Notes: generated by a model not told the origin, from the sequence alone. Shown: positions 1-9,489, numbered from the stretch's first letter. The stretch is DNA of 64,000 bases from Closterium sp. NIES-65 (GCA_948144175.1 CANXME010000106.1:744001-808000); one strand, 5' to 3'. Translations and numbers: made by a program.

Positions 1-324
1 CCCCCGCCCGTTCCCTTCCTGTTCCCGCCCATCAATCATTCTTTCACTGTGACACCATCCCCCCTGTCCATCCCCCTCTGTCTCTCCCGCTCTGCCCCTC
101 ACATCAGTATGGAAGGAGTTGCTGCGGCTGGAAGGAGCGAGGGCGTATGGGGGAGTTGCTACACACGATGGTGTCGATGGCGACGTGGGTAGGGGTTGGC
201 GATAAGGACAAACGCTTCCCAATTGGAGTGGCGGAGGGGAAGCGCGCGTGACGAGGGGAGGAGATCGCGCGACGAGCAGAAAGCGCGCGTGACGAGAAGG
301 CACCTGGTGCGTGACGCTCACCTC
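1..324. other. Non-coding left edge with GACGAGG-type repeats
   Basis: No gene is supported. The first ~100 bases are C/T-rich. From about 238 to 316 there are degenerate repeats of the form GCGCGTGACGAGG, which reappear at 945-1240 on the far side of the G-rich minisatellite. The minisatellite therefore seems to sit inside an older repeat field. Open frames here are by-products of the repeats. Confidence 0.6.
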
Positions 325-910
325 TATGAGGGTGGGGGGAAACTGGGCGGAGGGAGGGGGGAAGCAGGGCGGAGGGAGGGGGGAAGCAGGGCGCAGGGGG
401 GGGGGAAGCAGGGCGGAGGGCGGAGGGAAGCAGGGGGAGGGAGGGGGGAAGCAGGGAGGGGGGAAGCAAGGCGCAGGGAGGGGGGAAGCAGGGCGGAGGG
501 AGAGGGGAAGCAGGGCGGAGGGAGGGGTGAAGCAGGGCATAGGGAGGGGGGAAGCAGGGTATAGGGAGGGGGAAGCAGGGCGGAGGGAGGGGTGAAGCAG
601 GGTGGAGGGAGGGGGGAAGAAGGGCGGAGGGAGGGGGGAAGCAAGGCGGAGGGATGAGGGGAGCATGACAGAAGGAGGGGGGAAGGAGGGCGGAGGGAGG
701 GGGAAGGAGGGCGGAGGGAGGGGGGCAGCAGGGCCTAGGGAGGGGGGAAGCAGGGGGGATGGAGGGGGGAAGCAGGGCGGAGAGAGGGGGAAGGCAGGGC
801 GGAGGTAGGGGCGAAGCAGGGCGGAGGGAGGGGGGAAGCAGGGCGGAGGGAGGGGGGAAGCAGGGCGGCGGGAGGGGGGAAGCAGGGAGGAGGGGAGGGG
901 GGAAGCAGGT
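325..910. repeat. G-rich minisatellite, ~22-bp unit
   Basis: About 27 imperfect copies of a purine-only unit close to GGAGGGAGGGGGGAAGCAGG plus GC, all in the same strand sense. The plus strand is almost pure G/A with runs of 3-9 G, so it could form G-quadruplexes, while the minus strand is C/T. Unit length drifts by a few bases between copies. The long open frames on both strands have no codon logic beyond the repeat and are not genes. Confidence 0.85.
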
Positions 911-944
911 GAGGCAAAGGACAATAGATTGCGACTGAATAATT

Positions 945-1240
945 GAGCTGGTGACGAGGGAAGGAGTGCGCGTCACGAGGGGGAACGCGCGTGACAAGGG
1001 GAGGAGAGCGCGCATCGCGCGGAAGCGCGCGTGACGAGAAGGCGCGTGCGCGACGAGCGAAAACGCGCGCGACGAAGGGAAACGCATGACGAGGGGAAGC
1101 ACGGAATCCCGGCAAGCGAGTGACGAGGGCCAACGCGAATGACGAGGGCTAACGCGAGTGACGAGGGCGGGCGCGGGTGGCGAGGGGGAGCGCGGGTGAC
1201 GACAAGCGCTAAACGAGGGCCTAAGCATGGTGAAGCAGTC
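945..1240. repeat. Degenerate GCG(C)GTGACGAGGG repeat block
   Basis: Short imperfect repeats of 16-20 bp built on CGCGxGTGACGAGGG run through this block and match the shorter block at 238-316. The unit differs from the neighbouring G-rich minisatellite. No coding signal is seen. Confidence 0.65.
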
Positions 1241-1538
1241 GTTTGCACCACACGTTCCGTGTGAGTAACGCGACAACGTTTGTAAATATCGGGTGACACT
1301 AGGCTTGTACTGCCCAGCTATTGGCGAGACAGCATGTGTGCCTTGGGAGTTGCTGTAAAAATCGCGGTCCCTAGAACTACGTGAAGGCGCACTGGCTGTC
1401 TACTTAGGAGAGGAAGGAGGCCGATCATGAGTACGACTAGGTGTTCAAGATATGTGAGAGCCAAACAGTGGGCCAACCTGAGCGACGTTCGGTTCTGTTT
1501 TGCGACTGTGCTCAAAAGCCAATGAGGAGATAGTGTCG
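1241..1538. other. Unassigned spacer
   Basis: Mixed-composition sequence of normal complexity between the repeat block and the MITE. It has no convincing open frame, RNA gene or repeat. Confidence 0.5.
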
Positions 1539-1541
1539 TTA

Positions 1542-1923
1542 GGGTGTGTCAGATCCGAAATCACGCTAATCCGACTGGCCGGTTTTGGCGAAAGTAACAT
1601 GGTTGCGACAGTCGCAAATTTATTCGAGCAGCTCTCAAAATCCGGCCACTACCGTAAATGAAATTTTGATGGCCGTTTCAACATAAAATTTCCCCGCCAG
1701 CCACTGGTTGTAATCGCCACTGTAAAGCTGCGAAATCTGCGACACCGTCGCTGACACATTTCATACTCGGCCGGCAAATCGGCCACCAAATGTGTCAGAT
1801 TTGCAAACACTGTCGAAATCTGTCGAGAAAAATTCGACCAATGCGTCGACATTCGTGAAAAAATATTGACGACCGGTCGACAAATAACCGGCCAAAACAG
1901 GTTTCAGAAGATCTGACACACCC
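1542..1923. mobile_element. PIF/Harbinger-type MITE (382 bp)
   Basis: The ends are perfect 14-bp terminal inverted repeats, GGGTGTGTCAGATC at 1542-1555 and its complement at 1910-1923. They are flanked on both sides by the trinucleotide TTA (1539-1541 and 1924-1926). A TTA target duplication with a TIR beginning GGG is the hallmark of PIF/Harbinger elements and Tourist-like MITEs. No transposase frame is present, so the copy is non-autonomous. Inner sequence is AT-richer than its surroundings and rich in GGCCGG and GTCGA words. The perfect TIRs and duplication suggest a fairly young insertion. Confidence 0.85.
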
Positions 1924-1989
1924 TTAGGCGTTGTCCCAGAGTCGCGAGAGTTTTGTACAGACAATTATGGTAACCCTGTTTTTTACGAA

Positions 1990-2016
1990 TTCAAGTTCAA
2001 GAATCTTGAACTTGAA
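1990..2016. repeat. Perfect short palindrome
   Basis: Two 13-base arms (TTCAAGTTCAAGA and its complement) are separated by one base. The surroundings are AT-rich, and no gene or poly-T tract is adjacent. Its role is unknown. Confidence 0.8.
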
Positions 2017-2781
2017 AATAACCATGCTATACTTGGGCTTTAAGAAAAAATTCAGACAAACTGGCTTGCAATGTGTGCCTATACAATCAGCTCTCTTTCC
2101 TCGGCAAGCTAACCAGTCCTCCACCCAGTTGCTGCTGCATTCTCCACCACACATCCACCCCTCTGCTCCACTCCACCTGCCCTCAAACCCTCTTTAGCAC
2201 CCCCTTCTACCCGCCATCCCACACCTGCCCCACCACCCTTTGCACTGCATTCACCACTTCCTACAACATGCTCTACACCAATGGCGACACCTATGGCGCC
2301 TACAGAAACCTTTAAGTGACCTGCGGCATGAAGGGGGAGAATGCAGATGCGGCGAGTGGGCCGGTGTACTGCCAGAAGAGTGGGTAGTCCCCAAGCAGCT
2401 GCAAAAGGGAAGAGGATATGTGGGGCACGTGGTAGCACTGCTGCCATGCTTGCCTTTTGAGGGGTGCCTGTTGATAGAACAGGCGGGTAGGAAGGAAAAC
2501 AACAGACGGGTAGGACGGAACAAACATGTAGGATGGAACATGCAGGTAGGATGGAAAGACAAAAAAACTAATTAGAAAGTGTCACAAAGTAAAGGGATGT
2601 GGTGTGGTGGGAGCAAGGGAACCACAGATGAGTAGTGTAATCATCTGGTATGGTGCACACGCATTGTGGCAACGGGGCACAGTGCACTGCCTCTGGCCCA
2701 CTGCAGCCAGCAGCACCATCACCCCATGGCCCTCACCTACACCGCATCAATCCCATCCCATGGGCCTCACCTCCAGCGCAT
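2017..2781. other. Non-coding, C-rich then G/A-rich spacer
   Basis: 2,100-2,270 is C/T-rich with CCACC words. 2,488-2,560 carries four or five short imperfect repeats around GTAGGATGGAAC. Open frames exist on both strands but show no recognisable domain or codon pattern. Confidence 0.5.
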
Positions 2782-2933
2782 ATGAACGGTCGTAAGTTGT
2801 CGCGTTTTAAAGGTATGCGTTGGCACAGCTCAAAGCGGATGTGGGTTGCCGAAATAGAGGAAAAATGAAGAATGTTTTCTTTGGTTATTTTCCAACGGAA
2901 GAAGAGGCTGCTCGCGTTTATGACTCATCCTCG
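2782..2933 (+). pseudogene. AP2/ERF-like domain fragment, plus-strand arm
   Basis: The translation reads LSRFKGMRWHSSKRMWVAEI, then an in-frame stop, then FFGYFPTEEEAARVYD. This matches the three-strand part of an AP2/ERF DNA-binding domain (FKGVRW.., W.AEI, G.F.TEEEAA.AYD). The stop inside the domain shows this arm is a decayed fragment. It is about 80% identical by eye to the complement of 2977-3131, so the two AP2 pieces face each other tail to tail. No flanking exon is recognisable on this strand. Confidence 0.6.
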
Positions 2934-3131
2934 ATCGAGAAGAACCCCGATCGTGCCGTCCATCTTGATCAACGATGCGTTGTAAACGTGAGCAGTCTCT
3001 TTTTCCATTGGAGAAAAACAAAGGAAACACATTCTCCCGTTTTCCTCTATTTCAGCACCCCACATCTGCTTTGAGTTGTGCCAACACACACCTTTGAACC
3101 GTAACAACCTACGGCCTTTCATATACAAGAA
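2782..3131. repeat. Imperfect inverted duplication of an AP2-like exon
   Basis: The left arm is ~150 bp (2782-2933) and the right arm ~155-200 bp (2932-3131, reverse sense), around a centre of about 40-50 bases that belongs to the right arm only. A transcript through it would fold into a long imperfect hairpin of AP2 coding sequence. The right arm keeps an open AP2 frame, so the left arm is probably the derived copy. Confidence 0.75.
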
Positions 3132-3875
3132 AGTTGTCTGTCTTAATCCCACCCCATAGCCCTCCTCGCTCACCTCCAGCACATCAATCTCATCATCCAG
3201 TGAACCTCCGCCAGCCCCTCTCGTCGCCTCCTCATCCTCACCAGCCCCATCCACCCAACTGACTGCCACCGCTGCCGCTGCTACTCCCGCCACTGCTGCT
3301 GCGACTGTTGTCGCTGCTGTTACGGCCTCTCTAGCTGCTTCATCATGAATGGTGGAAATTTTGTCTGGTGGTATGGCTGGGACAGCAGCAGCGGCGCGAA
3401 GGGCCGAGGCGCAAGAAAGAGAAGGAGAAGGGGAAGAGCGAAGCAGGGAGGTGGAAAGGAGATGGAGGAGGGGGGAGAAGGAGAGGCGAGGGAGGGGAGG
3501 TTGAGAATGGCACAGAGGACCCGCACCACCTGAGGCACCAGTTGGCCTGGGGGTGATACAAAGAGGAGGGGGGAGGGGGTGAGGGGAGAGCGCAGTGGGG
3601 GAAAGAGAGGATAGGCACACATAGGGGGGAGGTGTTGAGGATGTGAGGGGAGAGAGGCGAGTGATCCACGTTGTGAGAGCAAGCCCAGGACATGATATGC
3701 AGGGACAATGGATTGGTCGGATTTGAGCAGGTGATACCTCTTGAACCTGCCTCACATCTCTCGACCATGCCTCACCCCTCGCTGAAGCCCACCCACGGCT
3801 TATACAGGCAGGTGGCGGTAATTGACAACCTCGCAGCCACGCGTTGGCCATGAGCTTGGAGCGCAGAGCATGCAC
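2925..3875 (-). CDS. AP2/ERF-like transcription factor fragment, exon limits uncertain
   Basis: The C-terminal ~65 residues of this minus-strand frame (about 3131 down to 2925) read LLRFKGVCWHNSKQMWGAEI and continue to a FSPMEKETAHVYNASLIK segment, an AP2/ERF-type domain. Upstream lie an acidic stretch (DEEATRGAGGGSLDDEIDVL, ~3170-3240) and an Ala-rich stretch, both usual around such domains. The first half of the frame is Ser/Pro-rich, C/T-rich DNA and could be intron or spacer. The frame ends about when the domain should, with the usual second-half residues altered (LCFSP for LGYFP; ETAHVYN for EAARAYD). It may therefore be an eroding paralogue. If functional it would bind DNA in the nucleus. 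Confidence 0.4.
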   Translation of the reverse strand: MHALRSKLMANAWLRGCQLPPPACISRGWASARGEAWSRDVRQVQEVSPAQIRPIHCPCISCPGLALTTWITRLSPLTSSTPPPYVCLSSLSPTALSPHPLPPPLCITPRPTGASGGAGPLCHSQPPLPRLSFSPLLHLLSTSLLRSSPSPSLSCASALRAAAAVPAIPPDKISTIHDEAAREAVTAATTVAAAVAGVAAAAVAVSWVDGAGEDEEATRGAGGGSLDDEIDVLEVSEEGYGVGLRQTTFLYMKGRRLLRFKGVCWHNSKQMWGAEIEENGRMCFLCFSPMEKETAHVYNASLIKMDGTIGVLLDRG

Positions 3876-5478
3876 GGCGTCTGCTGCTGCGAAGTCTGTG
3901 GTGAGTGTGATGAGCGGTGCCAGCCAGCCCCATCACCTCCACCACCTGCTCCACGTGCTTCGACGATACCGGTTCACGGGGGAATGGATGGGTAGCACAA
4001 GTGGAGGGCTTAATTCATACAACAAAGTCTGGTAGAAAAGGTTGCACAAGGCTGCATTCACAGGCCACAGTACAATCCACGGCACAAAGCACAGCACAGG
4101 CGCACACATGGTTGTTTTCATAAATCCCGGTAGACGAAGAGCCACATGATAAGAGAATTTTCGAAAAACGACCAGCACAATAAGCTACCACACCTGCACA
4201 GCACAGCTGCTAGCGTTGAGTTGTCAGAGCGCGTAGCCTGGGCGACCTCCGAGAGCCCAGCAGGCGCACTGCCTCGAGACCAGGATGCTGATGCTGATGG
4301 TTCTGCATCAGATAATGCTGCTGCTGATGGTGTGTGGAGATGAATGCAGAGCTGCTATTTGTGCCGACACCAGTGTTGGCAGACCTGTTAGCCATGCCGC
4401 CCGACCACACGGCCGACCTCCCCCACTCACCCCCATCAGCATCATCACCACTCATTATCTGTGACACAGATTCTGTGTCACTGCTGTTCTCCCCGTGTTG
4501 CCACTGAGGAGGCAAAGCCAAATGGTGAATGGGATGGATGGGAGGGCCATGCGGCAATGGCTCTCTCTGACTTTGCCTGCCGCCCTCCCTGGGCTGTGCT
4601 GCGTCCCACTCCCTCACACCCATCGCTCCCATGCTCCATTACTTCCTCAGTCCCTCTGTGACCCCTGGCCGTCCCATGAACCCGCTCTCGTGACACCGGC
4701 ACTGCTGCCACCAGGGAGACCACCACCGCTGTTGTTGCTGCCTATACCGGTTCTACCAACAGTGGAAGCGGTGGCGACATTGCCATCCACCCACACCTCC
4801 CTGTGCTGCCTCAACACCTGGAGTGCCTTGCCTGCAGCACCCCATGGAAGTAGTGGAGAGCGCACAGGAGGGGAGGGAGATGATGGGAGAAGGGAGCGGA
4901 CGTGAGACGTGTGAGCATGAGAGGAGCCAGCCAGGTCGAACGTGGGGTTTGTGGGACAGGTGGCTCGATCGGCGAGGTGTGGAGAGGGATGCGAGGGTCA
5001 GTGCCCACTCCACGGCCCGCAGACGATTCAGTCAGTGATCAGTGTCACTTTCCCGCTTCTCCACCCGAGAGCAGGGCATCCCCGGTGTCAGCACGACAGC
5101 GGTGCACGGTCCATCGTCCACGAACTCGCGCGGGCCTCCTCTCTCCACGACACTCTTCTGCACGCCCCTCCTCCTCGCCTCCTCATCGCCCATCGCCACT
5201 ATCTGCATACATGCGAGGGTGAGAGAATGGGAGGGAGGGAATAGAGGAGGGGGGGAAGAGAGTGAGGGGGAACGTAAGGAGTTGTGGGTGATAGGGGCGT
5301 GGACAGGCGGAGGAAGAATCGCCTGTGCGTCTCGGCCTTGTAAGTACGTGAAGGGGCACAGGTTGACGGGGTGATGGTGCAAACAATGCAAGCAGCTGCC
5401 CTGACTATGTATGGAGGGAGAATGGATGGACCACTCCCCACTCATGCCCTTGCACTCCTCCCTGCCACCACACGACAA
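3772..5478 (-). other. Candidate minus-strand exons of unrecognised host gene(s)
   Basis: Several minus-strand stretches look coding but match no family I know. (a) 3975-3780 includes SKHVEQVVEVMGLAG. (b) 4632-4210 is Ser/Gly/Asp then His/Gln-rich, with SQIMSGDDADGGEWGRS and a HQQQHYLMQNHQHQH tract, ending in a stop. (c) 4845-4660 follows an acceptor-like TGCTGCAG and reads KALQVLRQHREVWVDGN, then a Ser/Gly-rich tail. (d) 5205-5040 follows CATGCAG and reads IVAMGDEEARRRGVQKSVVE. Splice choices cannot be fixed by eye. They may belong to one gene with the AP2-like frame or to several, and some may be chance. Confidence 0.25.
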
Positions 5479-5529
5479 CCTCCTGAGTAAGCGACAAAAT
5501 CTTCTTTTCTTCCTCCCTCACAATACACG

Positions 5530-5650
5530 ACTCTCAACCCACCTGCACCCCTCTTCCCTCAACCAACGTGTACCCCTCTTCCCTCAACCCACGTGCACCC
5601 CTCTTCCCTCAACCCACCTGCACCCCTCTTCCCTCAACCCACGTGCACAG
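5530..5650. repeat. 25-bp C-rich minisatellite
   Basis: About 4-5 tandem copies of a unit close to CCCCTCTTCCCTCAACCCAC plus GTGCA. It lies immediately 3' (minus-strand sense) of the decarboxylase remnant. Confidence 0.8.
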
Positions 5651-5689
5651 TGTACCCCTCATGTGATCACCACCCAATGCTCCTGACTC

Positions 5690-5894
5690 GCTGCACGCAC
5701 ACCATAAATCTCGGCTATCACCACCACCTGCGGCATCTTAAGGCGCCTAACAAATGGTTTTGCAGCTGACTTGGAACCGCTCATCTTGCCGCACGGCCTC
5801 CTCGAACCACTCAGCAAGCGCCACGTGGCGCCTGATGTAAGCTCGGATGCCCTCCACCCCGTACGTGCGCAGCACCATCCACAGCTTCAGCGAC
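5690..5894 (-). pseudogene. Aromatic-L-amino-acid decarboxylase remnant (group II PLP decarboxylase)
   Basis: Reading down from 5894, directly after an acceptor-like TCGCAG, the frame gives SLKLWMVLRTYGVEGIRAYI, then RRHVALAEWFEEAVRQDERFQ to about 5771. This is the helix C-terminal to the PLP lysine in AADC/tyrosine/tryptophan decarboxylases (RSLKLWFVLR.YGVE.L..YIR.H..LA..FE..V..D.RFE). A little further, 5727-5690, VVV and PRFMVCVQR match the next block (VVAPR.F.LVCFR), but in shifted frames and after a gap of only ~43 bp. The PLP-lysine exon and C-terminal dimer segment are not found nearby. It is best read as a broken or partial gene copy. Family identity is firm; function here is not. Confidence 0.65.
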
Positions 5895-6080
5895 CTGCGA
5901 GATGGCTCGGTAGGTAACGTGGGCATGGCGTATGAGCATGGCATGGGCATGGTATGGGCGTTGTAGGGTCATGGCGTGGGCATGGGGGTGACAGCATGGT
6001 ATGCATGCTGTGTGCGGATGAGGGGCAACAGCAGAGGGGGAGGGAGTGTGCGTGCGTGGATAAACGTGAGCGTCAGCAAT

Positions 6081-6182
6081 ATAAGAGTATGCTGCAATGT
6101 GATCCACTGAAGGAGACCTTCAAAGTAAATATGCTACCAGAGGTCTGCAGTCCTCGTAAGAGTATGCTGCAATGTGATCCCA
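6081..6182. repeat. Direct repeat of 23-24 bp
   Basis: TAAGAGTATGCTGCAATGTG followed by ATCC occurs at 6081-6104 and again at about 6158-6181, with ~54 bases between. It lies right before the GC minisatellite. It may be a slippage duplication or the flank of a vanished insertion. Confidence 0.7.
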
Positions 6183-6183
6183 C

Positions 6184-6592
6184 CTGCGTTCGCGCGCCGC
6201 ACGGCCCGCCTCGTCCGCGCGCCGCACGGCCCGCCGCGTCCGCGCGCCGCACGGCCCGCCGCGTCCGCGCGCCGCCCGGCCCGCCGCGTCCGCGCGCCGC
6301 ATGGCCCGCCGCGTCCGCGCGCCGCCCGGCCCGCCGCGTCCGCGCGCCGTCCGGCCCGCTGCGTCCGCGCGCCGCCCGGCCCGCCGCGTCCGCGCGCCGC
6401 CGGGCCCGCCGCGTCCGCGCGCCGCCGGGCCCGCCGCGTCCGCGCGCCGCCGGGCCCGCCGCGTCCGCGCGCCGCCGGGCCCGCCGCGTCCGCGCGCCGC
6501 CGGGCCCGCCGCGTCCGCGCGCCGCCGGGCCCGACGCGTCCGCGCGCCGCCGGGCCCGCCGCGTCCGCGCGCCGCCGCACCCGCCGCGTTAG
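6184..6592. repeat. GC-rich minisatellite, 25-bp unit, ~16 copies
   Basis: A near-perfect 25-bp unit containing GCGTCCGCGCGCCGC plus CGGGCCCGCC runs for ~410 bp at over 90% GC. Because 25 is not a multiple of three, each frame cycles through the same Arg/Ala/Pro-rich 25-residue repeat, and long open frames on both strands follow automatically. It is rich in CpG and in CGCGCG. Confidence 0.9.
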
Positions 6593-8293
6593 CACAGATG
6601 GCGGCAGGGCTCGTGGACTGAGCTCTGCCAGTGTCATGCCTGGCAGAATGGCGCTCAATATGTCTGTGCGGTGCAAAGCGGTGATGCATGTGGAGGAGCG
6701 GTGGGATGGGGGTAGAAAACGGGTGGGGGTTGAGGAGTGGTGGAGGGAGCGGGGGAGTGGAGGGAGAGGGAGGGATGGGGGAGAAGGAGGGGTGACTTGG
6801 GAAGAGGAGGGGTTGGGGAGAGGAGCTCTTTGAAGGGGAAGCTAGCAGCTGTAACAGTGGGACGGAAGGTTCGTTCATAAGAAGGAAATATATTGGCTTG
6901 GGTAGGGGCAGGGCATTGAAGGATGGGGGTGGGCAAGGTGCCTTAACACGAATATGCCAGAACGCATGGGTGGGGCCGCGCGGAGGGGGCATCACCTGAG
7001 AGAATGGATTTTTACGGTACGTTTTTACCCTGGACGTTGCCCGTAAAAAGGTTGTGGGCAGCCTGAAATTGGAAAAAAAGGGGGGGAGGGGGCCAAACGG
7101 GAGACGACAGTTAGAGGGGAAACGAAGGGGAAGGACAGGGGGCGAGGGGAGAAGGGAGAGAGGAGAGGCAAGGGGGAGAGAGAAAAGAGGCATAAGGAAG
7201 AGAGGAAGGAGAATCGAGAGGTTGTGAAAAAAGAGACAGGAGATGAGCCGGTGGGACGAAGGTGAGAGAGGGGGGGAGGAGGAGGAGCATGTTACAGTTG
7301 AGGCTGGGAAGAGCAAGGCAGCGCCTTGCCCCCTCCCCTCCTCCAGCATGGCACGGCATGGCATGGCACAATACGCCATGTCGTGGCACCCACACCCACA
7401 CCCCTCACCTGCATGGTGCTGCACATGGGTCTGTCAGCCACGCCCTGCGGGTAGTCCAACCATGCGATGGCGCTGCCTGCACACCTTCTCCGCCTCCAAC
7501 GCTCTAACCCTCCATTGCTGCCCCTCCTGCAGTAGCACTGCCGTCCTGCACTGTTAGCCCATCACAAGCACTTCCCAGCGCTGTGACCCTGATAGATACA
7601 AGCACCTTCCTGGACCTCCGCGGCGTGTCCTCGCTCCCGAAGGGCGATGCCCGCCAGCCATGGCGGGCAAGACGAGGTGGGGTGGAGGGGGCTCGGGGCG
7701 GCGCAGATGGAGGCGGGGGGAGCGCGAGGGCGAGTCATACTCGTGCGTTCTTTTGCCGCGTCGCTGATGCGAGCGTGTGATAGGCGGTCGTAGCGGCGTG
7801 AGCTCGTTTCAGTGGAAACTGCTACGCTAGTTCGAGAACCGGAAGGACACGGCGGCACGGTGTGATGGCCATCTGCTGGGTGAGTACCACTGTTCTCCCT
7901 ATTGTGGTCGCGGGAATCGCGGCGGCACTGCACGATGCCTATCTGCCTGGTGCGCCGATCGCCGAACGCTATGCCGCCTCACGAACGAGGGTTTCGGGTA
8001 AATAAACAGCTCACATGCGGCTCGTCCGAGGCGTCTCGCCTCCTGTGCGCCATGCCCTGCCTTGCCTGCCCCGAGTCGAGGGGCGCTGCTCCACTGCGTG
8101 CCATTTAATTCCCACCGAATAGCCTGAGTTCGCTCAGCTTTCGCCCCTCATTGTGGCTGGCTCGCTTCAGTCCGCAAGAATAATAGGCGATTCGCTCCTG
8201 CACACCTGGCAGGTCACTGGTTTTGAGTCGACTCGAAAACCTCCCAGACGGTTGGGACTTGCGAAGCAGTTCGCAACCTCTTGGTCTAGGTCT

Positions 8294-8329
8294 GTCAACA
8301 GTCGCGACAGTTTACTCGCGACTGTTGAC
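8294..8329. repeat. Perfect hairpin, 14-bp arms
   Basis: GTCAACAGTCGCGA and its exact complement are separated by 8 bases. There is no T-run after either arm. Its function is unknown. Confidence 0.8.
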
Positions 8330-8794
8330 CTCCGTGCTCTATGTGTAGTAATGTGGTAGTGGTATGTGTTGCTCCGCTAGGAGCAGGTGCGATAAGGCTA
8401 CACCTTTAGGAATGTTAAGACACCTTACGGTTGTTCCAACACTCTTCATGGGTGATCTCGTCATAGGCCTTCGAGAGTGATGCGTTCGTCTATGGTAGGG
8501 GCATCGGGCGACCTCAGCGGCAGTCTCGGTCTCGGCACTAGCCGGGGTGGTGATGGATGTGCTAGAAAGGCATAGTGCCGTCATAGCTGAAGCCTTGATT
8601 GAATAATAGAATAGCAAGAGAGATTTGCAACCGAATGGATTGATTATGAAACTTTAGAGCAGGGAATTTATGCTACCAGCTACCGTGCCCACACCCATCC
8701 CCCCACACCAATCATTGTACCACTAATAATGGCAACTCCAATAAAGGAGTACCAATAATTCTACCACCAAGTCCTCTAGACTCCAATAATGCTA

Positions 8795-8826
8795 GCCCTA
8801 CAATAATTGTGCAATTATTGTAGGGC
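8795..8826. repeat. Perfect AT-rich hairpin, ~15-bp arms
   Basis: Two arms beginning GCCCTACAATAATTG meet around a 2-base centre. The preceding 60 bases carry several CCAATAAT words, so this may be the core of a small foldback element or part of the U3 region of LTR J. Confidence 0.75.
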
Positions 8827-8849
8827 CTATAGTCTTATAAAGGGGACTA

Positions 8850-8978
8850 CACTAAAACATAACAGCATATAATATCCTGATGCCTCATATTTCTAACATA
8901 TCTTAGGGGGTACAAATGTTAGGGTTTGCTATATGTACCCCAACCCTCATCAATAACACCACACTTTCATTCTTGACA
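8850..8978 (+). repeat. LTR of element J (start approximate)
   Basis: The sequence ends TTCTTGACA directly before the primer site. It shares with the E/F/G/H LTRs the order GGGGTAC, telo-box-like TTAGGGTTT (8919-8927), GTACCC and a T-rich tail. The left border is a guess from alignment with the ~130-bp E-type LTRs. Confidence 0.5.
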
Positions 8979-8996
8979 TGGTATCACTAGGTTAGG
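8979..8996 (+). other. Primer binding site of element J
   Basis: TGGTATCACTAGGTT resembles the complement of the 3' end of plant initiator Met-tRNA (TGGTATCAGAGC...), the primer used by most plant Copia elements, and starts immediately after the LTR. Confidence 0.6.
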
Positions 8997-9489
8997 ATCC
9001 TGTGGGATCCCGCACCTCTCGTCCTCGTTCGTTCCGCCCGAGCCTGTTTCACTCTCTCGTACTAGTCGTACCCGTCTTGCCCGAGCCTAGCGCCGGCCCG
9101 ATCCAGTCTCGCTCGTTCGTTAGCGTCGACCCGATCCAGTCTCGCTCGTTCGTTAGCGCCCGCTCCGCCGACCCACTTACCGCGTAGCGTAGCGCCTTCC
9201 CCCCCTGCCCGTCACGTCGCGCTCTCCCCAGCTTTTCGTCCCGTCACGCCCTCCCCCGCTGCTCGTCGCGACGTGCCCTCCCACCATGCCCGTCGCGTTG
9301 CATCCTCCCCCCGCTGCCCTAAACGCCCGCTAGTCGTCGGAAGGCGACTGATGACGACGGAGTCTTCGTGCTGCAGTTCTCGGCCCAAGGAACCAATGGC
9401 GACTCTGACCGTATGCTGCCACAAAGCAGCCGACGTGGTCCCATCCTACCGAAATGGACCTTGAGCGACCTGCCTCCGACGGTCTCCTA

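Larger units (their letters stand above)
6593..8849. other. Gene-poor spacer
   Basis: No gene is supported. 6,690-7,330 is strongly purine-rich on the plus strand (GGGAGAGG words). 7,440-7,560 and 7,600-7,730 contain short coding-like minus-strand runs without recognisable domains. 7,750-8,650 is of normal complexity and contains the hairpin at 8294-8329; it may include old retroelement sequence. Two AT-rich blocks at 8,640-8,850 lead into the LTR of element J. Confidence 0.45.

Noticed and set aside
104-1276. Long Pro/Ser-rich minus-strand open frame across the G-rich minisatellite
   Set aside because: It is a by-product of a purine-only repeat. Other frames over the same repeat are open too, and no domain or start context is present.
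3780-3975. HVEQVVEVMGLAG resembling the stretch before the ABC signature of ABCG transporters
   Set aside because: Only about 12 residues fit, and no SGG signature, Walker motif or membrane segment follows in any frame.
6120-7424. 434-codon minus-strand frame and several Arg/Ala-rich plus-strand frames over the 25-bp array
   Set aside because: A GC-only repeat with a 25-bp period lacks stops by composition. The flanking parts have no recognisable protein.
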